From assembly GCA_035578905.1 (NCBI GenBank), contig JAQJVL010000047.1, positions 2,299,384 to 2,363,383 of the forward strand: 64,000 nucleotides of DNA, given 5' to 3'. Source of the stretch: Stictocephala bisonia (taxonomy: Eukaryota; Arthropoda; Insecta; Hemiptera; Membracidae). The notes beneath the pieces are model-generated. The model did no database searches. It saw nothing but the letters and a program-made list of their open reading frames with translations, and was not told the origin of the DNA. Made by a program: the position numbers and the translations under genes. This document shows positions 1-11,114 of the stretch, one piece after another; the stretch's first letter is position 1; each line of letters begins with the position of its first letter.

Positions 1-245
1 TTGACTGCGGACTACTTCTTTATACGTAGTGGTGGCGCTGCGCGCGTAGTGGACTACTTCTAAATTGTCGGCACCAAAATGCACACAAAGAACGGCATAA
101 CAAGCGGTGAGTGGCACAAGGTTCCCGGGCAATGGCTAGCCTCACCCTGAACCAATATCGTTGAAGCGGGAGGGGTACTTCTTTAGAAGTAGTCCGCTAC
201 GCGCGCAGCACCACCACTACGTATAAAGAAGTAGTCCGCAGTCAA
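1..245. mobile_element. Palindromic MITE-like element with long inverted repeats
   Basis: Positions 1-63 and 183-245 are inverted repeats of each other, starting TTGACTGCGGACTACTTC on one side and ending with its complement on the other. I count two mismatches over about 63 bases. Each arm also holds two direct copies of GGACTACTTCT. The 119-base centre has no coding potential. Small size, long inverted arms and no open frame are what is expected of a non-autonomous DNA transposon. The left end falls on the first base of the window, so the element may extend further and a target-site duplication cannot be checked. It lies in an intron (or 3' flank) of the UPB1 gene. The superfamily is not assigned. 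Confidence 0.75.
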
Positions 246-315
246 CGTGTTAATGTAATGTTTTCAGACAAGTAAATAAAATTTACATAAATTACAAAAA
301 TGCATCATTACTTAC

Positions 316-402
316 TCTGAATCCCCAGGTGTCTTTAACTTGACGGCACATGTTCAAGTCCAAATCAGCAAAGAGAAGTCCATTTCTGTATCTGCTTAAT
401 GA
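316..402 (-). CDS. UPB1: Beta-ureidopropionase, penultimate or late coding exon
   Basis: This 87-base exon on the minus strand encodes 29 codons reading SLSRYRNGLLFADLDLNM then CRQVKDTWGFR. This matches the C-terminal part of beta-ureidopropionase (UPB1 in mammals, pyd3 in Drosophila), where the family has a Ser-Arg-x-Arg-x-Gly-Leu-Leu segment followed by an Asp-Leu-Asn-x-Cys-Arg-Gln-Val segment. The exon is bounded by an acceptor TTTCCAG ending at 403 and a donor GTAAGT starting at 315. It joins in phase 0 to the exon at 3335-3527 (Pro codon, then Ser). The enzyme hydrolyses N-carbamoyl-beta-alanine and N-carbamoyl-beta-aminoisobutyrate, the third step of pyrimidine degradation, in the cytosol. 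The last C-terminal residues must lie beyond the left end of the window. Frame and both splice sites are intact, so the gene looks functional here. Confidence 0.9.
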
Positions 403-1136
403 CTGGAAACAACATTTAAACGTTTATATTGATTGAATTTTAATGTAATCTTACAACGCAATCTACTATTTGTTTGAATTTTAAAATTATTCTTGCAAAC
501 TAGTTTACTGGAAATCTGTCTAGGATGGATACACCTTGCTTCCAACTCACATTCAGATTAGAGATCTATGAAAATGTTTGACTAGTCGCTACTTTAGCCT
601 TAGCTTGTTTTGGCAATCATAACCAGTGATTAAAATTTCTGGTACAGCAATTCAAAGAAAAAGTTAATAAAATTCAAATGTTAGAGAACAAGAAAGTTGT
701 ATCTCTTAATTTATGACATGATGGTAGTTTATTATATTTTGTATTTATGATCATGTTTTAAGTTTTTATTATTTTAAAGGGCTGTAATTCATACATTCTA
801 CTGTTGAAGAAAAAACTATAGATACTTAACCCATTGCCATTCAATGACGAGAGTGACCCACTGCGAAAAACTCACTATCATACTATGATAGAACTCTCAT
901 GCTCAACCGCATTACTGACTTTGTTCGCTCATTTACTGCAGTATAGGAGAACAAATCAACTAGCAATTACATTCAGTTGTTGTAAGAACTATTTAACATT
1001 TTCACATTTGTACTACTTTGTAAATGTAACACATTTGTAAACATAAACATAGAAGAAGGTAATCGTGGTTTAAGAAACAGCAAAATTGATCGTTATTTGG
1101 ACAGTGACGGATATAATTCAATGAAGAAATTGATTA
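403..1136. other. UPB1 intron sequence, AT-rich, no gene seen
   Basis: This is intron between the two recognised UPB1 exons, left of the mariner insertion. It is AT-rich. The open frames in it are short and show no recognisable domain. I see no RNA gene or repeat. Confidence 0.7.
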
Positions 1137-1138
1137 TA

Positions 1139-2456
1139 CAGGGTGCGGCAGCATAACTTCCTTTTTTAAAATGCGCGCCATTCAGTTAGTTGATGTCATA
1201 ACGGAGCGCTAGCGGTCTCGTTCAAGAGGGGGTACTGTACAGTTTTGTCCCGACACGGTTCAGTCACCATCATGCGTTGGAATAGTGAGGAGCGTGCCTT
1301 TGCGTTGAGGCCTACTTTTCAAGCGGATGTTCGGTTATTGCAACACAGCGTGCATTTCGGAATCGCTCTAATTTAGCCCCATTGGCTCCCGTCCCAGACC
1401 GCAAATCAATTGTTACATGGGTCACTACATTCAGACAAACTGCAAGTACGACAACACGAAGAACTGGAGTCCCTCGGCCCGTTAGATCACCTAAGAACAT
1501 TGAAGCAGTGAGAGCGTCAATGTTGCGATCACCATGGCGTTCTGCGTGCAAACACGCATCTGCCCTTGGACTATCCGATCGTTCTGTGAGAAGAATTCTT
1601 CGTGATGATCTTCATTTTCATCCCTATAAGATGGCGATAGTGCAGGAACTTTCAGAACGTGACTTCAGTTCTCGGATGAATGCGTGTGAGCTTCTTCTTG
1701 ATGTCGTTCCTGAGGGTGCTATTGTTTTTTTTAGCGATGAAGCCCATTTTCATTTGTGTGGGTCGGTTAACAAACAAAACATGCGCTACTGGGCTGACAC
1801 CAACCCTCGGGAATTGCATCAAAGGCCTTTGCATTCACCCAAAGTCACAGTGTGGTGTGCAATTTCCTCAGCTGGAATTATTGGTCCCTGGTTTTTTGAG
1901 GAAAATGAGGTTACAGTGACAGTGAATTCGGACCGGTATGTAAACATGCTACAGAATTTTTTTTCCCACGGCTAGAAGAGTTGGATTTGGGGGACACTTG
2001 GTTCCAACAAGACGGTGCAACAGCACACACTTCAAGAGCATCGATGGCTGTTTTGAGGGAACACTTTCCAGAGCGCCTTATCTCAATTAGAGGCGATTTG
2101 TAATGGCCAGCACGCTCTCCCGATCTGTCCCCTTGTGATTTTTTCTATGGGGTTTTTTTAAATCCCGTGTTTATGTGAACCGTCCAAGAACCCTACAAGA
2201 TTTGAAGACCAACATCCAAGAAGAAATTGCCAACATAACACCTGCTATGCTAACAAGAGTCATGACAAACGCCAGAAATCGGTTTACGCAATGTATGGAG
2301 AATGAGGGACGTCACCTAACAGATTTGATCTTAAAAACAATGTAAATAAAAACTTTAGATATGTACCTACATTATAAAAAATAAATAAATATTTTCCGAT
2401 GCGTACAATAGTTTTTATTGAGTTTTGAAAAAAGGAAGTTATGCTGCCGCACCCTG
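1139..2456 (+). mobile_element. Tc1/mariner-superfamily DNA transposon, DD41D type
   Basis: The element is 1318 bases long. It begins CAGGGTGCGGCAGCATAACT and ends with the exact complement, giving perfect 29-base terminal inverted repeats at 1139-1167 and 2428-2456. It is flanked by TA on both sides (1137-1138 and 2457-2458), the target-site duplication of the Tc1/mariner superfamily. It holds one transposase gene on the plus strand. It sits in an intron of UPB1, in the opposite orientation to that gene. Perfect inverted repeats and full length suggest a recent insertion. Confidence 0.95.
1272..2345 (+). pseudogene. DD41D mariner-like transposase, frameshifted
   Basis: The reading frame starts at ATG 1272 (MRWNSEERAFA), shifts by one base near 1304, and runs open to about 1966 through a helix-turn-helix region into the catalytic core. 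The first catalytic Asp is in VFFSDEAHFH and the second in DTWFQQDGATAHTS. The third is in SPDLSPCDFF. Exactly 41 codons separate the second and third Asp, which defines the DD41D group. Single missing T residues in T runs break the frame near 1966 and 2141, and a TAA stop replaces a codon at 2102-2104, just before WPARSPD. The C-terminus ends LTDLIFKTM with stop 2343-2345. The full product would be about 345-350 residues, normal for the family. Three of the four lesions are one-base losses, two of them in T homopolymers, so sequencing error is as likely as true decay. Confidence 0.92.
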
Positions 2457-2458
2457 TA

Positions 2459-3334
2459 GTGATGTAAATCATGATGTGGTTATGCCATATGATAGGGATA
2501 ATGTGACTTCTGAAGATGATAGTGAAGACATTCCTGTGCTGCTATTTTTGGCCCTGTATCTTGTCAGCGATACTGAAAAAGAAGTAATTCATAATGTTTC
2601 ACTGATTACTGTGTATTTTAGGTCATTCAGGACTTTGTTGTTATTTTGGAAAGTTTGATGAACATAGGATGTATTGTATTCAGCTTATAACAGCTTGACT
2701 TGAAATCAGACATTCAGCAGATTGACATGAAATCAGCTGTTCAAAGTATACACATATTTAAAACCGCACTAGCATTTGGTTAATACTGTAAAACATTGTT
2801 TTACGTTTTGCAGCATACTAAAAAACATTATTCTTGCATTTTGTTTGTAAAATTAGTCAGTTTTAGATATTTCAATTAGAAAAAATCAAACGTCTGCTAT
2901 TTTGAAACAGGTCAAGATTATTTTTATATTAAAAAAAAAAAATAAATAGAACTACTTTAGGGTAGTACAATCATGAAGTTTCATAACTGTACCTTCAGTA
3001 GATCCAAAGTTATGAATTTTTATGTAAAAAACGCACAAAGACAGAAAACTAAAGGTTTTAGGACATACCTTCATATGAAGTTTTATGTTAATTTTTATGT
3101 GTACAATAACATCCTAAATTATTGAAAGAGTTTTACTGAACATCCTGTATATTAATTAATATATTAACATTAATAGTTTATAACAACTAACAAAAGATTA
3201 GTGAAATGCATAATTTTGTCCTTATTATGTTTATGGATTCTTTGATTTTTATCTTAATTTAAATTATCTTACTCATTTACAGTATTAACATAACCAAAAT
3301 CATGTAACAATACACAAAAATACAATATGCGTAC
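2459..3334. other. UPB1 intron sequence right of the mariner
   Basis: AT-rich intron between the mariner right end and the donor site of the exon at 3335-3527. It has short A and T runs (for example 2931-2943) and no recognisable gene, RNA or transposon. Confidence 0.7.
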
Positions 3335-3527
3335 TGGAGTTCGTGATCCATCTGGGGCAGCGATGTAGCTGGAACCGTAGAAATGACCAAAGTCATTGTG
3401 AGCAGGCTGTCCATCTCCTGAAGTGAACTCATTAGGGAATGTCTCAGTGCCGACCCTGTTGATGGCACAAGTGTAGTAGTGGTTAGCCACAGCCGCTGTC
3501 CTGGCCTCCAAACTCCATAGAGGCTCA
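3335..3527 (-). CDS. UPB1: Beta-ureidopropionase, internal coding exon
   Basis: This 193-base minus-strand exon encodes 64 full codons that include [38 protein letters not shown] and [19 protein letters not shown]. These are characteristic of the carbon-nitrogen hydrolase fold of beta-ureidopropionase, downstream of the catalytic cysteine. The acceptor is TTACTCAG (AG at 3529-3528) and the donor is CCA|GTACGC (GT at 3334-3333). The first base completes a serine codon split across the upstream intron. The exon joins in frame to 316-402 across an intron of about 2.9 kb that contains the mariner at 1139-2456. Upstream exons carrying the catalytic Glu, Lys and Cys residues were not found in readable sequence; they may lie in the gap, in the corrupted tract, or beyond the window. 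Confidence 0.93.
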
Positions 3528-4050
3528 CTGAGTAACAAATGTTCAACTTACATTAAGGTTAGTTTTTTGTACATATTTTCTATTAGTGAAAAGCATGGAG
3601 GTAAGGTAACCCAGATTTCATTGGTAGGTTAGAATCTACATGAATTCATTACATTACAAAGTAATCTAGAATAATCATAAAAATTGACTGTAGATAATAA
3701 ATTATTTACAAAAACATAATAAATAAACAAATTGAATAACATTTGATAGGAATGGAGAAACTATCTGACTTTATTGCTCTCAAAAAATAAGTCAACACAT
3801 TATTTATAAACATAGTATTCTAATGAAAATATTTCAACGAGATTTATCTATATGATAAATCAGTATTCATATATAGACTATGTCGATTCACTTTCACAGG
3901 GGTATAGGAAAATGCAACTACTGGAAATATATGTGGGAAATGGCAAATGATCAGTCATGTGACTGCATAATTGAAGTTAAACTATGGATCACTTGGTTAA
4001 TGATTGACCATTGCATTCTTATCAGGGGGATTAGCTGGTCTTCATTCAAT
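3528..4050. other. UPB1 intron sequence before the minisatellite
   Basis: This is AT-rich sequence immediately upstream, on the minus strand, of the acceptor of the 3335-3527 exon. It is followed without a break by the 54-bp array. I see no coding exon in it. Confidence 0.7.
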
Positions 4051-7000
4051 CGCAGAGAGTGTTGAATGGTTACAGCACATGGATTCAGCTCAGTGATGGG
4101 ATATAAGAGAAGGTGTTGAATGGTTACGTCACATGGATTCAGCTCTGTGATGGGAGCTCGGAGAAGGTGTTAAATGGTTACGACACATGGATTCAGCTCT
4201 GTGATGAGAGATCAGAGAAGGTGTTGAATGGTTACGACACATGGATTCAGCTCTGTGACAGGAGATCAGAGAAGGTGTTGAATGGTTACGACACATGGAT
4301 TCAGCTCTGTGATGGGAGATCACAGCAGGTGTTGAATGGTTACGACACATGGATTCAGCTCTGTGATGGGAGATAAGAGAAGGTTTTGAATGGTTCGACA
4401 CATGGATTCAGCTCTGTGATGGGAGATCACAGCAGGTGTTGAATGGTTACGAGGCATGGATTCAGCTCAGTGATGGGAGATCACAGAAGGTGTTGAATGA
4501 TTACGACACATGGATTCAGCTCTGTGATGGGAGATCCGGGAAGGTGTTGAATGGTTACGACACATGGATTCGGCTCAGTGATGGGTGATCAGAGAAGGTG
4601 TTGAATGGTTACGAGGCATGGATTCAGCTCAGTGATGGGAGATCGGAGAAGGTGTTGAATGGTTACGACATATGGATTCAGCTCTGTGATGGGAGTTCAG
4701 AGAAGGTGTTGAATGGTTACAACACATGGATTCAGCTCTGTGATAGGAGATCAGAGAAGGTGTTAAATGGTTACAACACATGGATTCAGCTCTGTGATGG
4801 GAGCTCGGAGAAGGTGTTAAATGGTTACGACACATGGATTCAGCTCTGTGATGGGAGATCAGAGAAGGTGTTGAATGGTTCGACACATGGATTCAGCTCT
4901 GTGATGGGAGATCACAGCAGGTGTTGAATGGTTACGAGGCATCGATTCAGCTCAGTGATGGGAGATTAAAGAAGGTGTTGAATGATTACGACACATGGAT
5001 TCAGCTCTGTGATGGGAGATCAGAGAAGGTGTTGAATGGTTATGACACATGGATTCGGCTCAGTGATGGGAGATCAGAGAAGGTGTTGAATGGTTACGAG
5101 GCATGGATTGAGCTCTGTGATGGGAGATCAGAGAAGGTGTTGAATGGTTACGAGGCATGGATTCAGCTCAGTGATGGGAGATCGGAGAAGGTGTTGAATG
5201 GTTACGACATATGGATTCAGCTCTGTGATGGGAGTTCAGAGAAGGTATTGAATGGTTACAAGGCATGGATTCAGCTCAGTGATGAGAGATCAGAGAAGGT
5301 GTTGAATGGTTACGACACATAGATTCAGCTCTGTGATAGGAGATCAGAAAAGGTGTTGAATGGTTACGACACATGGATTCAGCTCTGTGATGGGAGCTCG
5401 GAGAAGGTGTTGAATGGTTACGAGGCATGGATTGAACTCAGTGATGGGAGATCAGAGAAGGTGTTGAATGGTTACGACACATGGATTCAGCTCTGTGATG
5501 GGAGATCAGAGAAGGTGTTGAATGGTTATGACATGGATTCAGCTCAGTGATGGGAGATCAGAGAAGGTGTTGAATGGTTACGAGGCATGGATTCAGCTCA
5601 GTGATGAGAGATCAGAGGAGGTGGCGAATGGTTACGACACATGGATTCAGCTCTGTGATTGGAGATCAGAGAAGGTGTTGAATGGTTACGACACATGGAT
5701 TCAGCTCTGTGATGGGAGCTCGGAGAAGGTGTTGAATGGTTACGACACATGATTTCAGCTCAGTGATGGGAGATCAGAGCAGGTGTTGAATAGTTACGAG
5801 GCATGGATTCAGCTCAGTGATGGGAGATCAGAGAAGGTGTTGAATGGTTACGAGGCATGGATTCAGCTCTGTGATGGGAGATCAGAGCAGGTGTTGATTA
5901 GTTACGAGGCATGGTTTCAGCTCAGTGATGGGAGATCAGAGAAGGTGTTGAATGGTTACGACACATTGATTCAGCTCTGTGATGGAAGATCAGAGAAGGT
6001 GTTGAATGGTTATGACACACGGATTCAGCTCAGTGATGGGAGATCAGAAAAGGTGCTGAATGGTTACAAGGCATGGATTCAGCTCAGTGATGGGAGATCA
6101 GAGAAGTTGTTGAATGGTTACGACACATGGATTCCGCTCTGTGATGGGAGATCAGAGAAGGTGTTGAATGGTTACGACACATGGATTAAGCTCTGTGATT
6201 GGAGATCGGAGAAGGTGTTGAATGGTTACGACACATGGATTCAGCTCAGTGATGGGAGATCAGAAAAGGTGTTGAATGGTTACCGCACATGGATTCAGCT
6301 CTGTGACGGGAGATCAGAGAAGGTGTTGAATGGTTACGACACATGGATTCAGCTCTGTAATGGGAGATCACAGCAGGTGTTGAATGGTTACGACACATGG
6401 ATTCAGCTCTGTGATGGGAGATCAGAGAAGGTGTTGAATGGTTCGACACATGGATTCAGCTCTGTGATGGGAGATCACAGCAGGTGTTAAATGGTTACGA
6501 GGCATGGATTCAGCTCAGTGATGGGAGATCACAGAAGGTGTTGAATGATTACGACACATGGATTCAGCTCTGTGATGGGAGATCCGAGAAGGTGTTGAAT
6601 GGTTACGACACATGGATTCAGCTCTGTGATGGGAGATCAGAGAAGGTGTTGAATGGTTACGAGGCATGGATTCAGCTCTGTGATGGGAGATCAGAGAAGG
6701 TGTTGAATGGTTACGACACATGGATTCAGCTCTGTGATGGGAGATCAGAGAAGGTGTTGAATGGTTACGACACATGGATTCAGCTCAGTGATGAGAGATC
6801 AGAGAAGGTGTTGAATGGTTACGACACATGGATTCAGCTCTGTGATGGGAGATCAGAGAAGGTGTTGAATGGTTACGAGGCATGGATTCAGCTCAGTGAT
6901 GGGAGATCGGAGAAGGTGTTGAATGGTTACGACACATGGATTCAGCTCTGTGATGGGAGATCAGAGAAGGTGTTGAATGGTTACGACACATGGATTCAGC

Positions 7001-9090
7001 TCTGTGATGGGAGATCAGAGAAGGTGTTGAATGGTTACGACACATGGATTCAGCTCTGTGATGGGAGATCAGAGAAGGTGTTGAATGGTTACGACACATG
7101 GATTCAGCTCTGTGATGGGAGATCAGAGAAGGTGTTGAATGGTTACGACACATGGATTCAGCTCTGTGATGGGAGATCAGAGAAGGTGTTGAATGGTTAC
7201 GAGGCATGGATTCAGCTCAGTGATGGGAGATCAGAGAAGGTGTTGAATGGTTACGACACATGGATTCAGCTCTGTGATGGGAGATCAGAGAAGGTGTTGA
7301 ATGGTTACGAGGCATGGATTCAGCTCTGTGATGGGAGATCAGAGAAGGTGTTGAATGGTTACGACACATGGATTCAGCTCAGTGATGGGAGATCAGAGAA
7401 GGTGTTGAATGGTTACGACACATGGATTCAGCTCTGTGATGGGAGATCAGAGAAGGTGTTGAATGGTTACGACATATGGATTCAGCTCTGTGATGGGAGA
7501 TCAGAGAAGGTGTTGAATGGTTACGACACATGGATTCAGCTCTGTGATGGGAGATCAGAGAAGGTGTTGAATGGTTACGACACATGGATTCAGCTCTGTG
7601 ATGGGAGATCAGAGAAGGTGTTGAATGGTTACGACACATGGATTCAGCTCTGTGATGGGAGATCAGAGAAGGTGTTGAATGGTTACGACACATGGATTCA
7701 GCTCTGTAATGGGAGATCAGAGAAGGTGTTGAATGGTTACGACACATGGATTCAGCTCTGTGATGGGAGATCAGAGAAGGTGTTGAATGGTTACGAGGCA
7801 TGGATTCAGCTCAGTGATGAGAGATCAGAGAAGGTGTTGAATGGTTACGACACATGGATTCAGCTCTGTGATGGGAGATCAGAGAAGGTGTTGAATGGTT
7901 ACGACACATGGATTCAGCTCTGTGATGGGAGATCAGAGAAGGTGTTGAATGGTTACGACACATGGATTCAGCTCTGTGATGGGAGATCAGAGAAGGTGTT
8001 GAATGGTTACGACACATGGATTCAGCTCTGTGATGGGAGATCAGAGAAGGTGTTGAATGGTTACGACACATGGATTCAGCTCAGTGATGGGAGATCAGAG
8101 AAGGTGTTGAATGGTTACGACACATGGATTCAGCTCTGTGATGGGAGATCAGAGAAGGTGTTGAATGGTTACGACACATGGATTCAGCTCTGTGATGGGA
8201 GATCAGAGAAGGTGTTGAATGGTTACGAGGCATGGATTCAGCTCAGTGATGGGAGATCAGAGAAGGTGTTGAATGGTTACGACACATGGATTCAGCTCTG
8301 TGATGGGAGATCCGAGAAGGTGTTGAATGGTTACGACACATGGATTCAGCTCTGTGATGGGACATCAGAGAAGGTGTTGAATGGTTACGACACATGGATT
8401 CAGCTCTGTGATGGGAGATCAGAGAAGGTGTTGAATGGTTACGAGACATGGATTCAGCTCTGTGATGGGAGATCAGATAAGGTGTTGAATAGTTACGAGG
8501 CATGGATTCAGCTCAGTGATGAGAGATCAGAGGAGGTGTTGAATGGTTACGACACATGGATTCAGCTCAGTGATGGGAGATCAGAGAAGGTGTTGAATGG
8601 TTACGACACATGGATTCAACTCTGTGATGGGAGATCCGAGAAGGTGTTGAATGGTTACGACACATGGATTCGGCTCAGTGATGGGAGAGCAGAGAAGGTG
8701 TTGAATGGTTTCAAGGCATGGATTTAGCTCTGTGATGGGGATAGAGAAAGGGTGAATGGTTACGAGCATGGATTCATGCTCAGTGATTGAGAGATCAGAG
8801 AAGGTGTTGAATGGTTACGACATATGGATTCAGCTCTGTGATGGGAGTTCAGAGAAGGTATTGAATGGTTACGACACATGGATTCAGCTCTGTGATGGGA
8901 GATCCAAGAAGGTGTTGAATTGTTACGACACATGGATTCGGCTCAGTGATAGGAGATCAAGAGAGATGTTGGAATGGTTACGAGGCTTGGATCAGCTCGT
9001 ATGGGCGGAGAAGGGTTGAATGGTTACGCAAGATCGCTAAAAAAGGGAGTCAAAAGGATTGAATGGAAAAAGGACAGCTCAATAATCAGA
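4051..9090. repeat. 54-bp minisatellite array, about 92 copies
   Basis: A 54-base unit is repeated head to tail from about 4051 until the assembly gap at 9091. The common unit starts GTGTTGAATGGTTACGACAC and ends GATGGGAGATCAGAGAAG. Because 54 is a multiple of three, the array stays open for long stretches. The plus frame reads VLNGYDTWIQLCDGRSEK per unit, and one minus frame gives a repeat of Asn-His-Ser-Thr-Pro-Ser. Two main variants alternate: GACACATGG with CTCTGTG, and GAGGCATGG with CTCAGTG. The edges (4051-4150 and 8720-9090) are degenerate and the centre is nearly uniform, as expected if unequal crossing-over homogenises the middle. The array probably lies in a UPB1 intron. There is no signal peptide, non-repeat coding flank or domain to support a protein. 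Confidence 0.95.
6484..8727. repeat. Homogenised core of the 54-bp array
   Basis: About 41 successive units with no indel and few substitutions, keeping one plus-strand frame open for 747 codons. Substitutions are mainly the YDTW/YEAW and LCDG/LSDG alternatives. This block is clearly more uniform than 4051-6480, which holds 53-base units and stop codons. A recent local amplification is the simplest explanation. Confidence 0.85.
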
Positions 9091-9590
9091 NNNNNNNNNN
9101 NNNNNNNNNNNNNNNNNNNNNNNNNNNNNNNNNNNNNNNNNNNNNNNNNNNNNNNNNNNNNNNNNNNNNNNNNNNNNNNNNNNNNNNNNNNNNNNNNNNN
9201 NNNNNNNNNNNNNNNNNNNNNNNNNNNNNNNNNNNNNNNNNNNNNNNNNNNNNNNNNNNNNNNNNNNNNNNNNNNNNNNNNNNNNNNNNNNNNNNNNNNN
9301 NNNNNNNNNNNNNNNNNNNNNNNNNNNNNNNNNNNNNNNNNNNNNNNNNNNNNNNNNNNNNNNNNNNNNNNNNNNNNNNNNNNNNNNNNNNNNNNNNNNN
9401 NNNNNNNNNNNNNNNNNNNNNNNNNNNNNNNNNNNNNNNNNNNNNNNNNNNNNNNNNNNNNNNNNNNNNNNNNNNNNNNNNNNNNNNNNNNNNNNNNNNN
9501 NNNNNNNNNNNNNNNNNNNNNNNNNNNNNNNNNNNNNNNNNNNNNNNNNNNNNNNNNNNNNNNNNNNNNNNNNNNNNNNNNNNNNNNNNN
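9091..9590. other. Assembly gap, exactly 500 N
   Basis: 500 unknown bases. The round number suggests a placeholder of fixed size, not a measured length. The minisatellite runs into its left side, so true array length and the array's right border are unknown. Confidence 0.99.
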
Positions 9591-10934
9591 GGGTTTTTTG
9601 TTATGTATTTTTAAAATTTTGTGTAATACTGTCCAGTGAAATTGTTTAAACTTTTACTATAAAGCTGGTAGTGCAGACTACAATAGAAAGGAAGGCTCTA
9701 CAAAAGACATTTGCTAAAAACACTCTTGGTAAATTCCTCCTTCTGCTCCTTTTTACTTAATTTTTATTATTATTACGGTATTTTTATTTATTTCTGTAAT
9801 GCTACATTGCTAATATCCTTCATTGGGAATACTTACAAAAAAGGAAAACCTTTTATATTAAGTAAATAAATATATTTATTCTCAAAAAATAATCTGGCAA
9901 ATCAAAGAAAATTACATTATCAACACATATCAAACACTGGAGGAATATTATCATAACATCTAGGACATTGTACTAATAGCCACCACTTTAATTAATTATA
10001 TAAAAAAGTTGTAGTTAATAAATACTTAACACATATTTAGTAAACGTAACTAATATAACCAGTTATTTGACATGCTTCTTAAACATTTGTTTTCTAATAT
10101 TGTTCCTTCATCTTTATATCTTATTCTCTATTTCTACATTTTCCATTTCCCTTTCTATATTTAACCTCTTCCTGCTTTCTTCTAATTCTGTCGATTGTAG
10201 TGCAATTTTTCTCTTCTCTACAATTTTCCTTTCTTCCTTTGATTTCATTGCTATTTTCTTGTCTAGATAAAATTGGTACCTTCTACCTGGTGTTCTTACT
10301 GCAGTAATCATTCTTCTGGTAACTGTTACACTGCTCAGCTTACCAATATGTTTAATGCTATAAGAAATTATTCTCTGGAAAACAAGGGATTCTCCTCGAT
10401 GATTATCAACTATTAAAGTTTAGTTGATGGGAAACCCAGGCTCAACAAATAGTCAGAGATAAAATTAAACACATCTTTACTACAAACCACAGTCCTCCAT
10501 ATTTCTTATCTCCACAAAAAAGTTTCCAATAAAATTCATCTAGTCCCTTATTTCTGTTTTTTAAGAATTTATGTACATCGAGTTTAGAATTATTTTGACA
10601 TCAAAATAAAAGTAGTGATATGGTATTTTGAAGATTTATAACATTAGCCCTTTACTAATCTATTACTTCTGGCGACTAAAAATATTCTCTAAGCTATGTA
10701 AAGAATTTGTCAACAATTAAAAATGAAGTCATATTTGTATTACTAATAACTAAAGCTTCCAGTATCGTGTACTTACATCACCAAACATTTCGCCCATGCT
10801 GTGATTTTGTATTTATAGGACTGGTATCGCATCATACTTGTATGATAAACTTCAATGAATGCATGCAAGACTCCATGCCACTCTGATAGACTATATAAGG
10901 TTGAAATATGCCTATATTGAAAGTAGAGGCTAAT

Positions 10935-10937
<3 letters not shown>
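9591..10937. other. AT-rich non-coding DNA
   Basis: Clean sequence right of the gap. It is AT-rich, without recognisable exons apart from the doubtful charged frame at 10114-10380. No UPB1 exon was found here on either strand. Confidence 0.65.
10114..10380 (-). CDS. Unidentified charged, helix-forming coding remnant
   Basis: A minus-strand frame of about 80-90 codons that reads through TPGRRYQFYLDKKIAMKSKE and then a long Glu/Lys/Arg-rich stretch ending EMENVEIENKI and a stop at 10114. The composition predicts a continuous helix or coiled coil, like the C-terminal tails of many insect Myb/SANT-like or transposon-associated proteins. No catalytic or metal-binding motif is visible. There is no convincing start and no clear splice acceptor. 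It may be the last exon of a gene, a transposon remnant, or chance. I do not assign a function. Confidence 0.25.
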   Translation of the reverse strand, partial: FQRIISYSIKHIGKLSSVTVTRRMITAVRTPGRRYQFYLDKKIAMKSKEERKIVEKRKIALQSTELEESRKRLNIEREMENVEIENKI

Positions 10938-10982
<45 letters not shown>

Positions 10983-11007
10983 TCCCTCTCCCTCTTCCCT
11001 CTCTCCA

Positions 11008-11065
<58 letters not shown>

Positions 11066-11114
11066 TATATATATATATATATAATACTATATATATATAT
11101 ATATATATATATAT
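10938..11114. repeat. Compound CT/AT microsatellite
   Basis: A CT dinucleotide run from 10938 to 11048, interrupted by a few C-rich units near 10978-11012, passes directly into an AT run at 11049-11114. It is a simple-sequence repeat, and no gene is attached. Confidence 0.97.

Noticed and set aside
834..1040. 68-codon plus-strand frame
   Set aside because: Low-complexity AT-rich intron sequence without any domain or codon signal.
3277..3546. Second minus-strand frame over the UPB1 exon
   Set aside because: Shadow frame; only the frame with the conserved beta-ureidopropionase residues and matching splice phase is real.
6484..8727. 747-codon open frame as a repeat-protein gene
   Set aside because: It is produced by a 54-bp minisatellite whose length is a multiple of three. 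There is no non-repeat coding flank or signal, and parts of the array are open on the other strand too.
4051..9090. CRISPR array
   Set aside because: Units are contiguous 54-bp repeats without spacers, in a eukaryotic genome.
8974..9639. Open frames running through the N gap
   Set aside because: They are open only because unknown bases were translated as unknown residues.
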